DNA of 64,000 bases from Caulobacter henricii. GTDB lineage: Bacteria > Pseudomonadota > Alphaproteobacteria > Caulobacterales > Caulobacteraceae. The stretch is from contig NZ_CP013002.1 of assembly GCF_001414055.1 (NCBI RefSeq), positions 2,046,001 to 2,110,000 of the forward strand. The letters are read 5' to 3'. Position numbers and translations under genes: made by a program. Below the pieces are notes generated by a model. The model worked only from the letters and a program-made list of their open reading frames with translations, made no database searches and was not told the DNA's origin. Below are positions 1 to 9,137 of this stretch, in pieces (position 1 is the first letter of the stretch; the number at the start of each line of letters is the position of its first letter).

Positions 1-45
1 GTCAACGAGGCGGCTATCACCCGGCCTCTTCCTGAGGCGACCTGT

Positions 46-120
46 TCCGCGGTAGCTCAGTGGTAGAGCAGCCGGCTGTTAACCGGCTGGTCGTAGGTTC
101 GAATCCTACCCGCGGAGCCA
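46..120 (+). tRNA. tRNA-Asn (anticodon GTT)
   Basis: A full cloverleaf can be drawn: acceptor stem TCCGCGG (46-52) pairs with CCGCGGA (110-116), the anticodon stem GCCGG/CCGGC encloses loop CTGTTAA with anticodon GTT at 78-80, and the T-arm holds GGTTCGAATCC. The CCA end is encoded (118-120). GTT reads asparagine codons. Confidence 0.97.
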
Positions 121-135
121 CCTCCGGCCTGAGCA

Positions 136-166
136 GCGACCTTCGTTTCGACGAAGGTCGCGCTTT
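136..166 (+). terminator. hairpin terminator after tRNA-Asn
   Basis: An 11-bp perfect stem (136-146 with 151-161) has a TTCG tetraloop and a short T run. It starts 16 bases after the tRNA CCA, so it probably ends the tRNA transcript. Confidence 0.7.
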
Positions 167-310
167 GATCCCAAAAAAGCGATTTCGGTGAAATGTTGAG
201 CGTCAGGTGCCAATGTAGCCTGAGCTTGCGTCGGCTTGGCCTGGTCCTTGACCGTGCGAAAGGCGCTAGTCGCCCTTCACCGACTCTGCTGGCGACGCTA
301 TGGCTCGATC

Positions 311-715
311 ATGACGACTGCTGATGACCATTGGCCTGCGACCCTGCAACGCGTTGTCGCTCTGCTGCATTTCAAACTTGCGGATCCAAAGGCCAACCCA
401 CAGGGCCTGACCGTCGAGGTCCGTCAGGATCTCACCATCCTGCCGGCGCTGATCCAGACCGCCGTCAAGGCCGCGATCGAACTCGACCAGTGGGTCGCCG
501 CCGAGAGCAAGGAAGCGCCCGTCAATCGCGAGGCCATCGTGGCCCGCAAGCAATTCCTGCGGGCCTTGATCGCCGAGCCGCCAGGCAGCACCCGATCGCC
601 CTTCACCATGGGCTATGACGCCGCCTATCGCCTGCGCCTCGAAAAACTGATCTGGGCGGCCATTGCAGACCACCCCCGTCGCAGACTGGAAGAACTGGCC
701 GCGGCCCGCCCCTGA
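311..715 (+). CDS. hypothetical protein, helical
   Basis: A 134-residue protein of no family I recognise. I start it at the ATG at 311; an in-frame TTG at 236 would add 25 arginine- and leucine-rich residues that look non-coding. The chain has alternating charged and hydrophobic residues suggesting several amphipathic helices, no signal peptide, no membrane segment and no cysteine. It stands alone on the plus strand between tRNA-Asn and the convergent glyoxalase gene, only 6 bases from its end. Composition looks like the neighbours, so I believe it is coding, but the function is unknown. Confidence 0.6.
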   Translation: MTTADDHWPATLQRVVALLHFKLADPKANPQGLTVEVRQDLTILPALIQTAVKAAIELDQWVAAESKEAPVNREAIVARKQFLRALIAEPPGSTRSPFTMGYDAAYRLRLEKLIWAAIADHPRRRLEELAAARP

Positions 716-721
716 CGGTAC

Positions 722-1159
722 CTACCAGGCCCCGATATTGGGCATGGAGGCCCAGGGTTCAGAGGCAGGCAGGTTCCCGTCCTGCAACAGTTCAACCGAG
801 ATATTGTCCGGCGACCGAACAAAGGCCATGTGCCCGTCGCGAGGCGGGCGGTTGATCGTCACCCCCATGTCCATCAGGCGCTGGCAGGTCTCGTAGATAT
901 TGTCGACGCGGTAGGCCAGGTGGCCGAAATTGCGACCGCCGGCATAGTCCTCGGCATCCCAGTTATAGGTGAGCTCGACCAGGGGGCCCTTGCGCTCCTT
1001 GGCCAGTTCGACGTCCTCAGGCGCGGCCAGGAACACCAGGGTGAACCGTCCCTGCTCATTGTCGACACGATACATCTCGGTCAGGCCCAGGCCCTGGCAA
1101 TAGAACCGCAGCGAAGCGTCGAGGTCGCGGACCCGGACCATGGTGTGCAGATAGCGCAA
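722..1159 (-). CDS. gloA: lactoylglutathione lyase (glyoxalase I)
   Basis: Glyoxalase I converts the hemithioacetal of methylglyoxal and glutathione to S-lactoylglutathione in the cytoplasm, detoxifying methylglyoxal. The 145-residue VOC-fold protein has the expected metal ligands His5, Glu62, His80 and Glu123, at the spacing of E. coli GloA, and typical family stretches (RVRDLDASLRFY, NFGHLAY). Length is a little above the usual 135. It lies downstream of the Atm1-like exporter on the same strand with a 62-base gap, so co-transcription is possible but not shown. Confidence 0.95.
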   Translation of the reverse strand: MRYLHTMVRVRDLDASLRFYCQGLGLTEMYRVDNEQGRFTLVFLAAPEDVELAKERKGPLVELTYNWDAEDYAGGRNFGHLAYRVDNIYETCQRLMDMGVTINRPPRDGHMAFVRSPDNISVELLQDGNLPASEPWASMPNIGAW

Positions 1160-1221
1160 GGCGAAACTCCAGGACTGTGTCGTTCGGCTATAGCCCTTCC
1201 CGGCCCGCGAGCGAAGGACGA

Positions 1222-2991
1222 TCAGTCTGCCGGCTTGTCCCGGGTCTGCCGCCGCCAGAGGGCCGAATACTCCCCGCCCGCCGCGAGCAGGACGCTGTGG
1301 GCACCGCGTTCGACGATCCGGCCCCGGCGCAGGACGACGATCTCGTCGGCATCAGCGATGGTCGAGAGCCGGTGCGCCACGACCAGGGTGGTTCGCCCGG
1401 CTCTGGCCTTGCGCAGTGTCTCCTGAATGGCCGCCTCGGTGCGGCTATCGAGCGCACTGGTGGCTTCATCGAGGATCAGCACGCGCGGCTGGGCCAAGAG
1501 CGCCCGGGCTATACCGACACGCTGGCGCTCGCCCCCGGACAGCTTCAGGCCGCGCTCGCCGACCTTGGTCGCCATGCCTTCGGGCAAATTGCGGATAAAC
1601 TCGCCCAGCTCAGCGGCCTCGGCTGCCGCCCAGATTTCGGCCTCGGTCGCTTCCGGTCGGGCAAAGCCGATATTGCTCAGCACGGTGTCGTTAAACAGCG
1701 CCACATCCTGCGGCACCAGGGCTACGGCCCGACGCAAGGATGCCTGCCTGAGATCACGCAGGTCGCACCCATCGAGTGTGATCCTGCCAGACTGCGGGTC
1801 GATCATCCGCAAGGCCAGGCGCACCAAGGTGGTCTTTCCCGCGCCCGACGGACCGACGATCGCCACGGTCTGGCCCGGGGGAATCGAGAAGCTGACGTCC
1901 AGAAGTCCTTCCGACCGCGCACCATGGCGGAAGGACACGCCTTCAAAGACCACGGCCCCGCCGCGCGCATCGGCGCAGGGCGGAAGGTCTGTGGCCCCTG
2001 GGGCATCCGCGACATCGGCGCTTTGCCGGCGAAGATCGAGCATGGCCTCCATGTCGATGAAGGACTGCCGGATCTCACGATAGGCAAACCCCAGGATGTT
2101 GAGGGGCGCGTAAAGATTGATCAGGATCAGCACGGCGGCCGTGACATCGCCCGGGCCCATGCGCCCCGCCGCAGCTTCGCCCCCCGCCAGCACTGCCATG
2201 GCCCCGAGACCGACGCTCATGACCGCCGCCTGGACGATGTTGAGGAGGGTCAGGGAGTTGGTCGCCTGGATCTGGGCGCGGCCATAGGTGTCCAGCGCCC
2301 GCTTGTAGCCACCGACCGCACGGTCCTCGGCCCCGAAGGACTTGACCGTCTCGTAATTGATCAGCGCGTCCACCGCACGGCCGGCAGCCTCTGCGTCGGC
2401 CTCGTTCAGGGCACGACGATGCCCGATGCGCCAGTCCGAAATGGCGAAGGTGATGTAGCCATAGACCCCGACCGTCAGCAGGGCGATCGCGGCAAATCGC
2501 CAGTCATAGGCCTTGGCCAGGACGGCCGCGGCCATCAGGAGTTCAATGCCCGTCGGCGCGAGATTGAAGACCAGGCTGCGGAGCAGGAAATCCATCGACC
2601 GTGCACCGCGGTCGATCACCCTCGACAGTGTGCCGGTCCGCTTCGACTGGTGAAAATCGATCGACAACGACAGGGCGTGGGCAAAGGTCTCCACCGCCGC
2701 GCGGTTCTGGGCGGCCTGGGCCACAGGCGTGAAGACGGCGTCCCGGGCCTGTGGGGTTGCCGAAGCGATGAAACGGACCAGGGCCCAGCCTGCGGCCAGA
2801 CCGGCAAAGGTCCAGCTCACGGTCGCGGCGACTCCTTGCCCCGCGGCAAGCCGATTCACCGCAGCACCCAGCATCAGAGGGGCCAGGACGCCGAGTGCCT
2901 TGCCAAGCAGTGTCAGGGAAAGGGCTACGGTCAAGCGCCAGCGCAGACCTGGCGCGTTCGAGCGCAGCACCAGACGGAAAAGATCGCTCAT
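1222..2991 (-). CDS. Atm1/HMT1-type ABC exporter (fused permease-ATPase)
   Basis: A 589-residue ABC half-transporter. The N-terminal half (about 1-310) is a six-helix exporter domain containing NYETVKSFGAED near residue 215, a stretch typical of the Atm1/HMT1 branch that exports glutathione-linked or heavy-metal compounds from mitochondria and alphaproteobacteria. The C-terminal ATPase has Walker A GPSGAGKTT (about 376), signature LSGGERQRVGIARALL (about 482), Walker B VLILDEATSALD (about 500) and H-loop VAHRLSTI (about 538). I start at ATG 2991; the longer frame to 3081 adds 30 residues unlike an exporter N-terminus. It should act as an inner-membrane homodimer. The glyoxalase neighbour would fit a glutathione theme, but the substrate is inference. 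Confidence 0.88.
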   Translation of the reverse strand: MSDLFRLVLRSNAPGLRWRLTVALSLTLLGKALGVLAPLMLGAAVNRLAAGQGVAATVSWTFAGLAAGWALVRFIASATPQARDAVFTPVAQAAQNRAAVETFAHALSLSIDFHQSKRTGTLSRVIDRGARSMDFLLRSLVFNLAPTGIELLMAAAVLAKAYDWRFAAIALLTVGVYGYITFAISDWRIGHRRALNEADAEAAGRAVDALINYETVKSFGAEDRAVGGYKRALDTYGRAQIQATNSLTLLNIVQAAVMSVGLGAMAVLAGGEAAAGRMGPGDVTAAVLILINLYAPLNILGFAYREIRQSFIDMEAMLDLRRQSADVADAPGATDLPPCADARGGAVVFEGVSFRHGARSEGLLDVSFSIPPGQTVAIVGPSGAGKTTLVRLALRMIDPQSGRITLDGCDLRDLRQASLRRAVALVPQDVALFNDTVLSNIGFARPEATEAEIWAAAEAAELGEFIRNLPEGMATKVGERGLKLSGGERQRVGIARALLAQPRVLILDEATSALDSRTEAAIQETLRKARAGRTTLVVAHRLSTIADADEIVVLRRGRIVERGAHSVLLAAGGEYSALWRRQTRDKPAD

Positions 2992-3077
2992 CGCGCTCCA
3001 GAACCGAATCTGGACGGCGGGCGGTGAGATCGCGCCGGTCACAGCCTGGCGCGCAGAGGGGGCCGAGCCGAAGCCTC

Positions 3078-3920
3078 TCATTCGGTAGCAGCCGAGGTGA
3101 TGAGCGTGGTCTGGACGCCGCCACCGGGAGTCAGCCAGTCAATCCGCCAGCCACCGGCTTCGCGCTGGGCGCGCACGGGACCGTTGGCCAGCGGCGCGGG
3201 GGGCAGGACATTGATCCTGATCCGCTGCTCGCCGCCCTCGCCGCTCACCTGGATGTCGTGCCCGCCGGGTCCAAGCGTTTCGCTCAGAGACAGAAAGAAC
3301 CGCCCATCATCGGCAGCCTCGCCGACGGCACGCGGAGTCCGGTCGACGCGTACGCCCAGGCCCGCGCCTGGCGCGGCCATGCCCGAGACCACGGCTCCAC
3401 CGTCCGGATCAATATCGACCGCCAGGATGTTGGGTGAGGCCGACCCGGAAGCCAGTCGCCAGGCCCCCGACCCGGCCCGCAACAGGGCGACAATCCCGTC
3501 GGGGGTGATCATCACATAGCCCTCGGCTTGGACCGTGCGGCCAGGCTGGGTCATCGAAAGGCCAAACAGGCGGACGCGATCGCTTGGCGGCACGGTCAGC
3601 CGCCAGCCGCCGACCGCATCCGCGCGGGCCACCAGGGCTTCTCCCGTCGGTGCGCCCAGCCGCACATTGGCATTGGGCGCGGACTGCCCCACCAGCACGA
3701 GACCTGCCGCCCCCTTCAGGGCCTGGCGGATATGGGGTGGTGCCACATAGCCAGCCTCGGCCGCATCAGCCTGGGTTGAAGCCGGCGCAACCTTTGGCCG
3801 CCAGTCGTCCCGTCCGCCGCCATCGCAGGCCCCAAGTGTGGCAGTGGCCAGGGCCAGCATTCCATAAAGAGCCTGCGGAGCGAGCTTCAGCTTGAAAGGG
3901 GCGGTGCGAATCCAGATCAT
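3078..3920 (-). CDS. predicted lipoprotein with Ig-like/carboxypeptidase-regulatory-like repeats
   Basis: A 280-residue exported protein. From ATG 3920 there is a basic N-terminus, a hydrophobic segment and lipobox LGAC with Cys32 as the lipidation site. The body carries two related beta-rich units, one around GQSAPNANVRLGAPTGEALV and one around GMAAPGAGLGVRVDRT, both followed by a GGWRL- or DGRFFLSL-type strand, like the Ig-like modules found in alphaproteobacterial envelope proteins. No catalytic motif is visible. It precedes the ABC exporter gene by 86 bases on the same strand and is divergent from the LOG-family gene. The open frame continues upstream to 4475, but that part is the complement of the LOG gene and is not coding. 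Confidence 0.75.
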   Translation of the reverse strand: MIWIRTAPFKLKLAPQALYGMLALATATLGACDGGGRDDWRPKVAPASTQADAAEAGYVAPPHIRQALKGAAGLVLVGQSAPNANVRLGAPTGEALVARADAVGGWRLTVPPSDRVRLFGLSMTQPGRTVQAEGYVMITPDGIVALLRAGSGAWRLASGSASPNILAVDIDPDGGAVVSGMAAPGAGLGVRVDRTPRAVGEAADDGRFFLSLSETLGPGGHDIQVSGEGGEQRIRINVLPPAPLANGPVRAQREAGGWRIDWLTPGGGVQTTLITSAATE

Positions 3921-4013
3921 GTGGCGCTCATGTCGGCGCGCCCATTCGCGCCGGCCTCTACATAGGCGGCGCGCTGCGACGGCGCGCCCTTTCTTTTGCT
4001 GGAGTGAACGACG

Positions 4014-4622
4014 ATGGCTGATGAGTCTAGGCGCCTGGACTCCGTCTGCGTCTATTGCGGATCGTCCAATGACGCCGATCCGGCCTTCATCGCAGCGGCC
4101 GGTCAGATCGGCGAAAGTTTCGCCCGGGCCGGCCTCAAACTGATCTATGGCGGAGGCGGGGTTGGCCTGATGGGCGCAACGGCACGGGGAGCCTATAGCG
4201 CCGGCGGTCGCGTGCTGGGGATCATTCCAAAGTTCCTGACCGGCCGGGAGCAGCCCTTCGACGACGTCGAGACCATCGTGGTCGACAACATGCACGAGCG
4301 GAAAATGCTGATGTTCGAACAGGCCGACGCCTTTGTCGTCCTGCCAGGCGGCATCGGCACGCTGGAGGAGATCATCGAACTGCTGTCCTGGCGGCGGCTG
4401 GACCTGCATCAGAAGCCCATCGTGTTCCACAACCCGCGCGGGTTCTGGGATCCGCTGTTTGCCCTTCTGCAACACACGATCAATGAAGGCCTCACCCCGG
4501 CGGCCCTGGCCGAGACCTGGCGCGCCGTGGACAAGGCCGAGGACGTGACCGCGGCACTCTTGTCATGGGATGCCGAATTCTATCAAAGCGGACCGCAAAC
4601 AAGCGTTCGGCTCTTGACTTAG
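4014..4622 (+). CDS. LOG-family cytokinin riboside 5'-monophosphate phosphoribohydrolase
   Basis: A 202-residue Rossmann-fold protein of the LOG/TIGR00730 family, which hydrolyses N-glycosidic bonds of nucleoside 5'-monophosphates (AMP or cytokinin ribotides) to base and ribose phosphate. The family signatures are present: YGGGGVGLMG (45-54), ERKMLM (95-100) and PGGIGTLEE (111-119), the last two forming the phosphoribosyl-binding and catalytic site. Length is normal. It is transcribed alone, divergent from the lipoprotein gene. In bacteria the true substrate is usually unproven, so cytokinin activation should not be assumed. Confidence 0.93.
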   Translation: MADESRRLDSVCVYCGSSNDADPAFIAAAGQIGESFARAGLKLIYGGGGVGLMGATARGAYSAGGRVLGIIPKFLTGREQPFDDVETIVVDNMHERKMLMFEQADAFVVLPGGIGTLEEIIELLSWRRLDLHQKPIVFHNPRGFWDPLFALLQHTINEGLTPAALAETWRAVDKAEDVTAALLSWDAEFYQSGPQTSVRLLT

Positions 4623-4690
4623 TTTTAAAACGCAACGCACTTTCCTCCCCGGTCGACCTCCCCGTCGGCCGTGGGGATAAAGGAATAGTC

Positions 4691-4990
4691 ATGCGTATGT
4701 TTTTGGCCGCATTTGTCGCGGCATCTGCCCTGTCCACGGGCGCAATGGCCGCAGAAGGCGCGGTCCTCAAGCTGAAGGCCCCCGCCAAGGTCGAAAGCCT
4801 CATTCATGATGGTTCAGCCTGGCGCTGCACCGGCGACGTTTGTGCCGCCAGCCAAGTGAAGTCGATGCCCATCGGTCGGACCTGCCGCAAGCTCGCAGCA
4901 GAACTGGGCGAGATCGTGGCGTTCAACTATCGCGGCAAGGAGTTGGATGCAGCCGGCCTGACGGACTGTAACGCCGCCGCCAAACCCTAA
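4691..4990 (+). CDS. small secreted cysteine-containing protein
   Basis: A 99-residue protein with a clear Sec signal peptide (MRMFLAAFVAASALSTGAMA, cleavage after AMA). The mature part of about 79 residues has four cysteines in the order WRC, DVC, TC, DC, which could make two disulfides in the periplasm. I chose ATG 4691 because an AAAGGA ribosome site sits upstream; the longer frame from 4565 runs over the end of the LOG gene. It resembles small periplasmic proteins common in Caulobacter, but I cannot name the family. A strong shared hairpin follows the stop codon. Confidence 0.8.
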   Translation: MRMFLAAFVAASALSTGAMAAEGAVLKLKAPAKVESLIHDGSAWRCTGDVCAASQVKSMPIGRTCRKLAAELGEIVAFNYRGKELDAAGLTDCNAAAKP

Positions 4991-4994
4991 GCTT

Positions 4995-5030
4995 AATGGG
5001 CGATCCGCTCGCAGCGGATCGCCCATTTTT
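4995..5030. terminator. bidirectional hairpin terminator
   Basis: A perfect 15-bp stem (4995-5009 with 5013-5027) with a CGC loop has A/T ends on both sides. It lies between the stop codons of two convergent small genes, so it can terminate both. Confidence 0.9.
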
Positions 5031-5159
5031 CTACTTGCGGCCTGTGGGCCGTGCATCTGACTTCGGCGGCTTGGCCGTCGGACTTGGCTTGGACCCGACC
5101 AGCATTCCGCCCATCAGGGCGAAGGACAGCATGGCGTGGTTCATCTTCGATACATTCAT
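5031..5159 (-). CDS. 42-residue small hydrophobic protein
   Basis: A short gene below usual length cut-offs. From ATG 5159 it encodes 42 residues: a short N-terminus, a hydrophobic stretch (HAMLSFALMGGMLVGS, about residues 8-23) and a hydrophilic Pro/Lys/Arg-rich tail ending TGRK. A GGGAGA ribosome site lies 8 bases before the start, and the frame ends exactly at a strong bidirectional terminator. These signs together support a real gene. It could be a single-pass membrane microprotein. The 425-base region upstream holds three palindromes that could be its operators. Confidence 0.6.
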   Translation of the reverse strand: MNVSKMNHAMLSFALMGGMLVGSKPSPTAKPPKSDARPTGRK

Positions 5160-5489
5160 GGCGGCGTCTCCCAGACAGGCCGTTTGGACCAGGAGACGCG
5201 CGCGGCTTACAGGGGTGAACCCCTCCTAGTCGTCAGCGCGTCAGGGTTAAGCATGCGTCAATTACGACCTTCCGCAATCATTTTTATTCCGTAAACGGAG
5301 CATATCCGCGCACGGAACATTCTGATTTGCGCCACTAAACCGCGCCGGATTTAACTCCGTATACAGAATGAAATTGAGATATCCCGAGCTTCGCGCCTTG
5401 CACGTCTGGCTTGTTGTCCACTCGCCGCCCGGTTGGCGGAGCTGGAAGCCAATCCCTATGCCGGAACCTGCCCCTTGTTCCATGGATCA
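5160..5489. other. non-coding region upstream of the small gene
   Basis: No convincing gene is visible between the small gene's start and the dehydrogenase terminator. The stretch 5270-5370 is AT-richer than its surroundings and contains the three TCCG...CGGA-type palindromes listed separately, plus GTTAAGCAT (about 5249-5260), one base off a CtrA half-site. It is best read as a regulatory region for the minus-strand small gene. Frames at 5262-5483 and 5368-5661 have no ribosome site or family resemblance. Confidence 0.5.
5288..5367. promoter_or_regulatory. three TetR-like palindromic operator candidates
   Basis: Three 12-base near-palindromes sit within 80 bases: TCCGTAAACGGA (5288-5299), TCCGCGCACGGA (5305-5316) and TCCGTATACAGA (5356-5367). 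They share TCCG...CGGA arms, with one mismatch in the last. Repeated short palindromes of this form are typical of dimeric repressors of the TetR type. The factor is unknown, and no such regulator is encoded nearby. Confidence 0.45.
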
Positions 5490-5527
5490 AAGAAAAAGCC
5501 GCCCGCGTCGGCATGACGCAGGCGGCT
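5490..5527 (-). terminator. intrinsic terminator of the acyl-CoA dehydrogenase operon
   Basis: On the minus strand a GC-rich stem (5497-5509 with 5515-5527, one mismatch) is followed by TTTTTCTTT. It lies 58 bases past the stop codon of the dehydrogenase at 5585. Confidence 0.88.
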
Positions 5528-5584
5528 TGATCGAGTTCGTCCTGATCTTCCGTGGGCGTTATCCGCCCGGACGACGCAATTGCC

Positions 5585-6730
5585 CTAGGCGGCAGCGTCG
5601 AAGGACAGGGATTCGTAGCGCTTCAGGTGGTGGTCAACCGAGCCGAACAGGCCCTCGATGATCGACGCACGCTTGAAATAGTGGCCAATGGCCAGCTCAT
5701 CGGTCATGCCCATGCCACCATGGATCTGGATGGCGTTCTGGCCGACAAACTTGCAGGCCCGGCCGATCTGCACCTTCATCGACGAGATCGCCTTGGCGCG
5801 GGTCGCCGCGTCTTCGTCGATCTTGATATTGGCCATATAGGTCATGGAGACGGCCTGTTCGACATTGATGAACATGTCGACCATGCGGTGCTGCAGGACC
5901 TGGAAGTTGGCGATCGCCGTGCCGAACTGCTTGCGCTGCTTGGCATAATCCAGGGTGTTTTCATGCAGCTTGCGCAGCACGCCCACCGCCTCGGCACCAA
6001 CCGCTGCCGTGGCCTCGTCGATGACCTTGTCGACCAGCGGCAGGCCCTCGCCCTCGCCGCCGATCAGGGCGTCGGCCGGGATCGAGACATTCTCAAAATA
6101 GACTTCCGAGGCGCGGCCGCCGTCCACGGTCGGATAGTCGCGGGTGACGATGCCCGGCAGGCTCTTGTCGACCAGGAACACCGAGACGCCGCCCGTGTCC
6201 CGCTGAGCCCCACCCGTACGGGCGGTGACGATCAGATGCGAAGCGAAGGGCGCGCCGACCACGACGGCCTTGTGGCCGTTCAGGATGTAGCCCGAGCTGT
6301 CCTTCTTGGCGGTCGTCTTCAGGTCGCGCCAAGTGTAGCGGCTCTGGGGCTCGGCATAGGCAAAGGCGATGGTCGTGGACCCGCCGATGATGCCTTCGAT
6401 CACGCTCGCCGCACCGGCATAACCGGAGTGCTTCATGAAGCCGCCGCCGATCACCACCGTGCCCAGATACGGCTCGATGACGAGCGCTTTGCCGAACTCT
6501 TCCATGATGATCATGTTGTCGATCGCCCCGCCGCCGAGGCCGCCGAGGTCTTCGCTGAATGAGGCCCCGAGGATGCCCAGTTCTTCAGCGAAGGCCTTCC
6601 AGTAGTCAGCCCGCCAGCCGCTGTCTGAAGCGACGATCTTGCGGCGCGTTTCGAAATCGTACTTGTCCTGCAGGAAGCTCGCGACCGTGTCGCGGACCAT
6701 CGACTGCTCTTCGGTGAAGTTGAAATCCAT
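5585..6730 (-). CDS. acyl-CoA dehydrogenase family protein
   Basis: A 381-residue flavoenzyme of the acyl-CoA dehydrogenase superfamily, which oxidises acyl-CoA to trans-2-enoyl-CoA with FAD. It starts with MDFNFTEEQ, typical of the N-terminal helical domain, and has the C-terminal signature QIHGGMGMTDELAIGHYFKR (about 340-360). The usual catalytic YEGTSEIQ segment is replaced by IIEGLFGSVDHH, so the base is not certain. It is the second gene of a pair with the dehydrogenase at 6859-8073, with 128 bases between them. Such pairs often form alpha2-beta2 complexes acting on branched or steroid-derived acyl-CoAs; substrate here is unknown. Confidence 0.9.
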   Translation of the reverse strand: MDFNFTEEQSMVRDTVASFLQDKYDFETRRKIVASDSGWRADYWKAFAEELGILGASFSEDLGGLGGGAIDNMIIMEEFGKALVIEPYLGTVVIGGGFMKHSGYAGAASVIEGIIGGSTTIAFAYAEPQSRYTWRDLKTTAKKDSSGYILNGHKAVVVGAPFASHLIVTARTGGAQRDTGGVSVFLVDKSLPGIVTRDYPTVDGGRASEVYFENVSIPADALIGGEGEGLPLVDKVIDEATAAVGAEAVGVLRKLHENTLDYAKQRKQFGTAIANFQVLQHRMVDMFINVEQAVSMTYMANIKIDEDAATRAKAISSMKVQIGRACKFVGQNAIQIHGGMGMTDELAIGHYFKRASIIEGLFGSVDHHLKRYESLSFDAAA

Positions 6731-6763
6731 CCCAGGGTTTCCCGTCTTTTTGTTTTGTCATCC

Positions 6764-6847
6764 CGGCCGAGGCTTGGCCGATGGCCGGGAACGTCAAGGT
6801 CTGTGAATTGGGCGGTCCTGGATGAGCCGCGCCGCAGCTCATCCAGG
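6764..6847. repeat. two intercistronic hairpins between dehydrogenase genes
   Basis: Two inverted repeats fill the gap between the dehydrogenase genes: CCCGGCC...GGCCGGG around 6764-6790, and an exact 11-bp stem (6817-6827 with 6837-6847) with a 9-base loop. Neither has a T run in the transcription direction, so they look more like mRNA-stabilising or REP-like elements than terminators. Confidence 0.5.
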
Positions 6848-6858
6848 CTGACAGGCTG

Positions 6859-8073
<1,215 letters not shown>

Positions 8074-8159
8074 GGCGGGCTCCCGGTTTCGGCCTCTATG
8101 TGGAGGGCCGATTTGTTGTGTCGGGATCCACGATAGATGTCGAACGGGCGTTTGGAAAG

Positions 8160-8175
8160 ATGACGTTAGCGTCAA
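8160..8175. promoter_or_regulatory. palindromic operator, LiuR-like
   Basis: ATGACGTTAGCGTCAA contains the palindrome TGACG-TTAG-CGTCA. It is close to TTGACGTTAACGTCAA-type sites that I recall for the MerR-family regulator LiuR, which controls branched-chain amino acid and acyl-CoA degradation genes. Its position 87 bases upstream of the dehydrogenase start fits an operator. Factor assignment is inference. Confidence 0.4.
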
Positions 8176-8208
8176 CGGAAGCGAATATGATCCGCGTTCA
8201 GTTAGCGC

Positions 8209-9090
8209 CTAGCGGGCCTCGCAGGCCAGCTTGACCAGAGCGATCGCCGCAGCCCCACCCACGCCCTCTTCCTCCGCCAGGTTCAGCGCCACGAGCGGGC
8301 GCTTGCCCAGGGCCTGAAGAAGCCGGGCGTGACCCTTTGAGGTGCCGACATGGGCGGCCAGGCAATGATCCAGCAGGGCCGGTTCAAGCCTGTAGAGCAC
8401 CGCAGCGGCAGCTGTTGCGGCGTAACCGTCGAGCAGAACGGGAATCTTCTGGATCCGCGCCGCCAGGATCGCCCCGGCGACCGCCGCCGTCTCACGGCCA
8501 CCCAGTTGCCGCAGAACCTGTAGAGGATCGCTCAGAGCGCCCTCCTCCGTTGCGCGGGCGACGGCCCGCGTCACCATAGCAGGAGCCTCGCTCCAGTCTT
8601 CGGCTTCGCCACCGAACAGGGCCATGGCCAGACAGGCAGCAATCAGGTCGGACTCGGCGGCGATCACGCCGGGCACCAGCAGGTCGGGCTGCTTGGCCAG
8701 AGCCTCCATGCCAAAGGCCATGGTGGCAGCGCACTCCTTCTCGCTCATCGACGGCCTGTCGACGGCATCCGGGGTCGGGCGATCCACGGCCAGATCAAAG
8801 GCTTCAAGCCCCGCCCCCTGAGCGCCAGCCAACCGGCAGACCGTCGCCGCGCCGGAAGCCACGGCCTCAAGCCGGTCACGGGCATAGCCGCGCGGTCCTA
8901 CACCCTGACGCGCGCCGGCATAGAGGGCTACGACGGGGCGGTTGACCGCAGGGCGGGCCTTGCCGGTCCAGGCCGACAGCCAGGACGAGATCTCTGCAAG
9001 CCGATCACCCTGGGCCAGGTCAGGCGTAGTATCTGCCATTGGCGGGCTGGCCGCGAGGGCGCGAATATCGTCGAAAGGAGAAGCGGTCAT
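8209..9090 (-). CDS. cobT: CobT-like nicotinate-nucleotide--dimethylbenzimidazole phosphoribosyltransferase
   Basis: A 293-residue protein resembling CobT, which makes alpha-ribazole phosphate for the lower ligand of cobalamin. Family segments are present: GRETAAVAGAILAA, then IPVLLDGYAATAAAAVL (about 210-235), and a C-terminal LNLAEEEGVGGAAAI whose glutamates (about 273-275) correspond to the catalytic glutamate region. It is about 50 residues shorter than E. coli or Salmonella CobT, mainly at the N-terminus. There are no other cobalamin genes and no cobalamin riboswitch nearby; the gene upstream on the same strand is unrelated and lies 47 bases away. Confidence 0.85.
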   Translation of the reverse strand: MTASPFDDIRALAASPPMADTTPDLAQGDRLAEISSWLSAWTGKARPAVNRPVVALYAGARQGVGPRGYARDRLEAVASGAATVCRLAGAQGAGLEAFDLAVDRPTPDAVDRPSMSEKECAATMAFGMEALAKQPDLLVPGVIAAESDLIAACLAMALFGGEAEDWSEAPAMVTRAVARATEEGALSDPLQVLRQLGGRETAAVAGAILAARIQKIPVLLDGYAATAAAAVLYRLEPALLDHCLAAHVGTSKGHARLLQALGKRPLVALNLAEEEGVGGAAAIALVKLACEAR

Positions 9091-9137
9091 GACCCGGGCT
9101 TTGGCGCCCGCGTCCCCACTTGTAAAGCGCTTGAGGC

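Noticed and set aside
1177..3027. 616-codon open frame on the plus strand over the Atm1-like gene
   Set aside because: It is the complement of a well-supported ABC transporter gene and is a by-product of high GC and codon bias.
9091..9137. Cobalamin riboswitch before cobT
   Set aside because: Only 47 bases separate cobT from the upstream gene and no B12-box-like sequence is visible.
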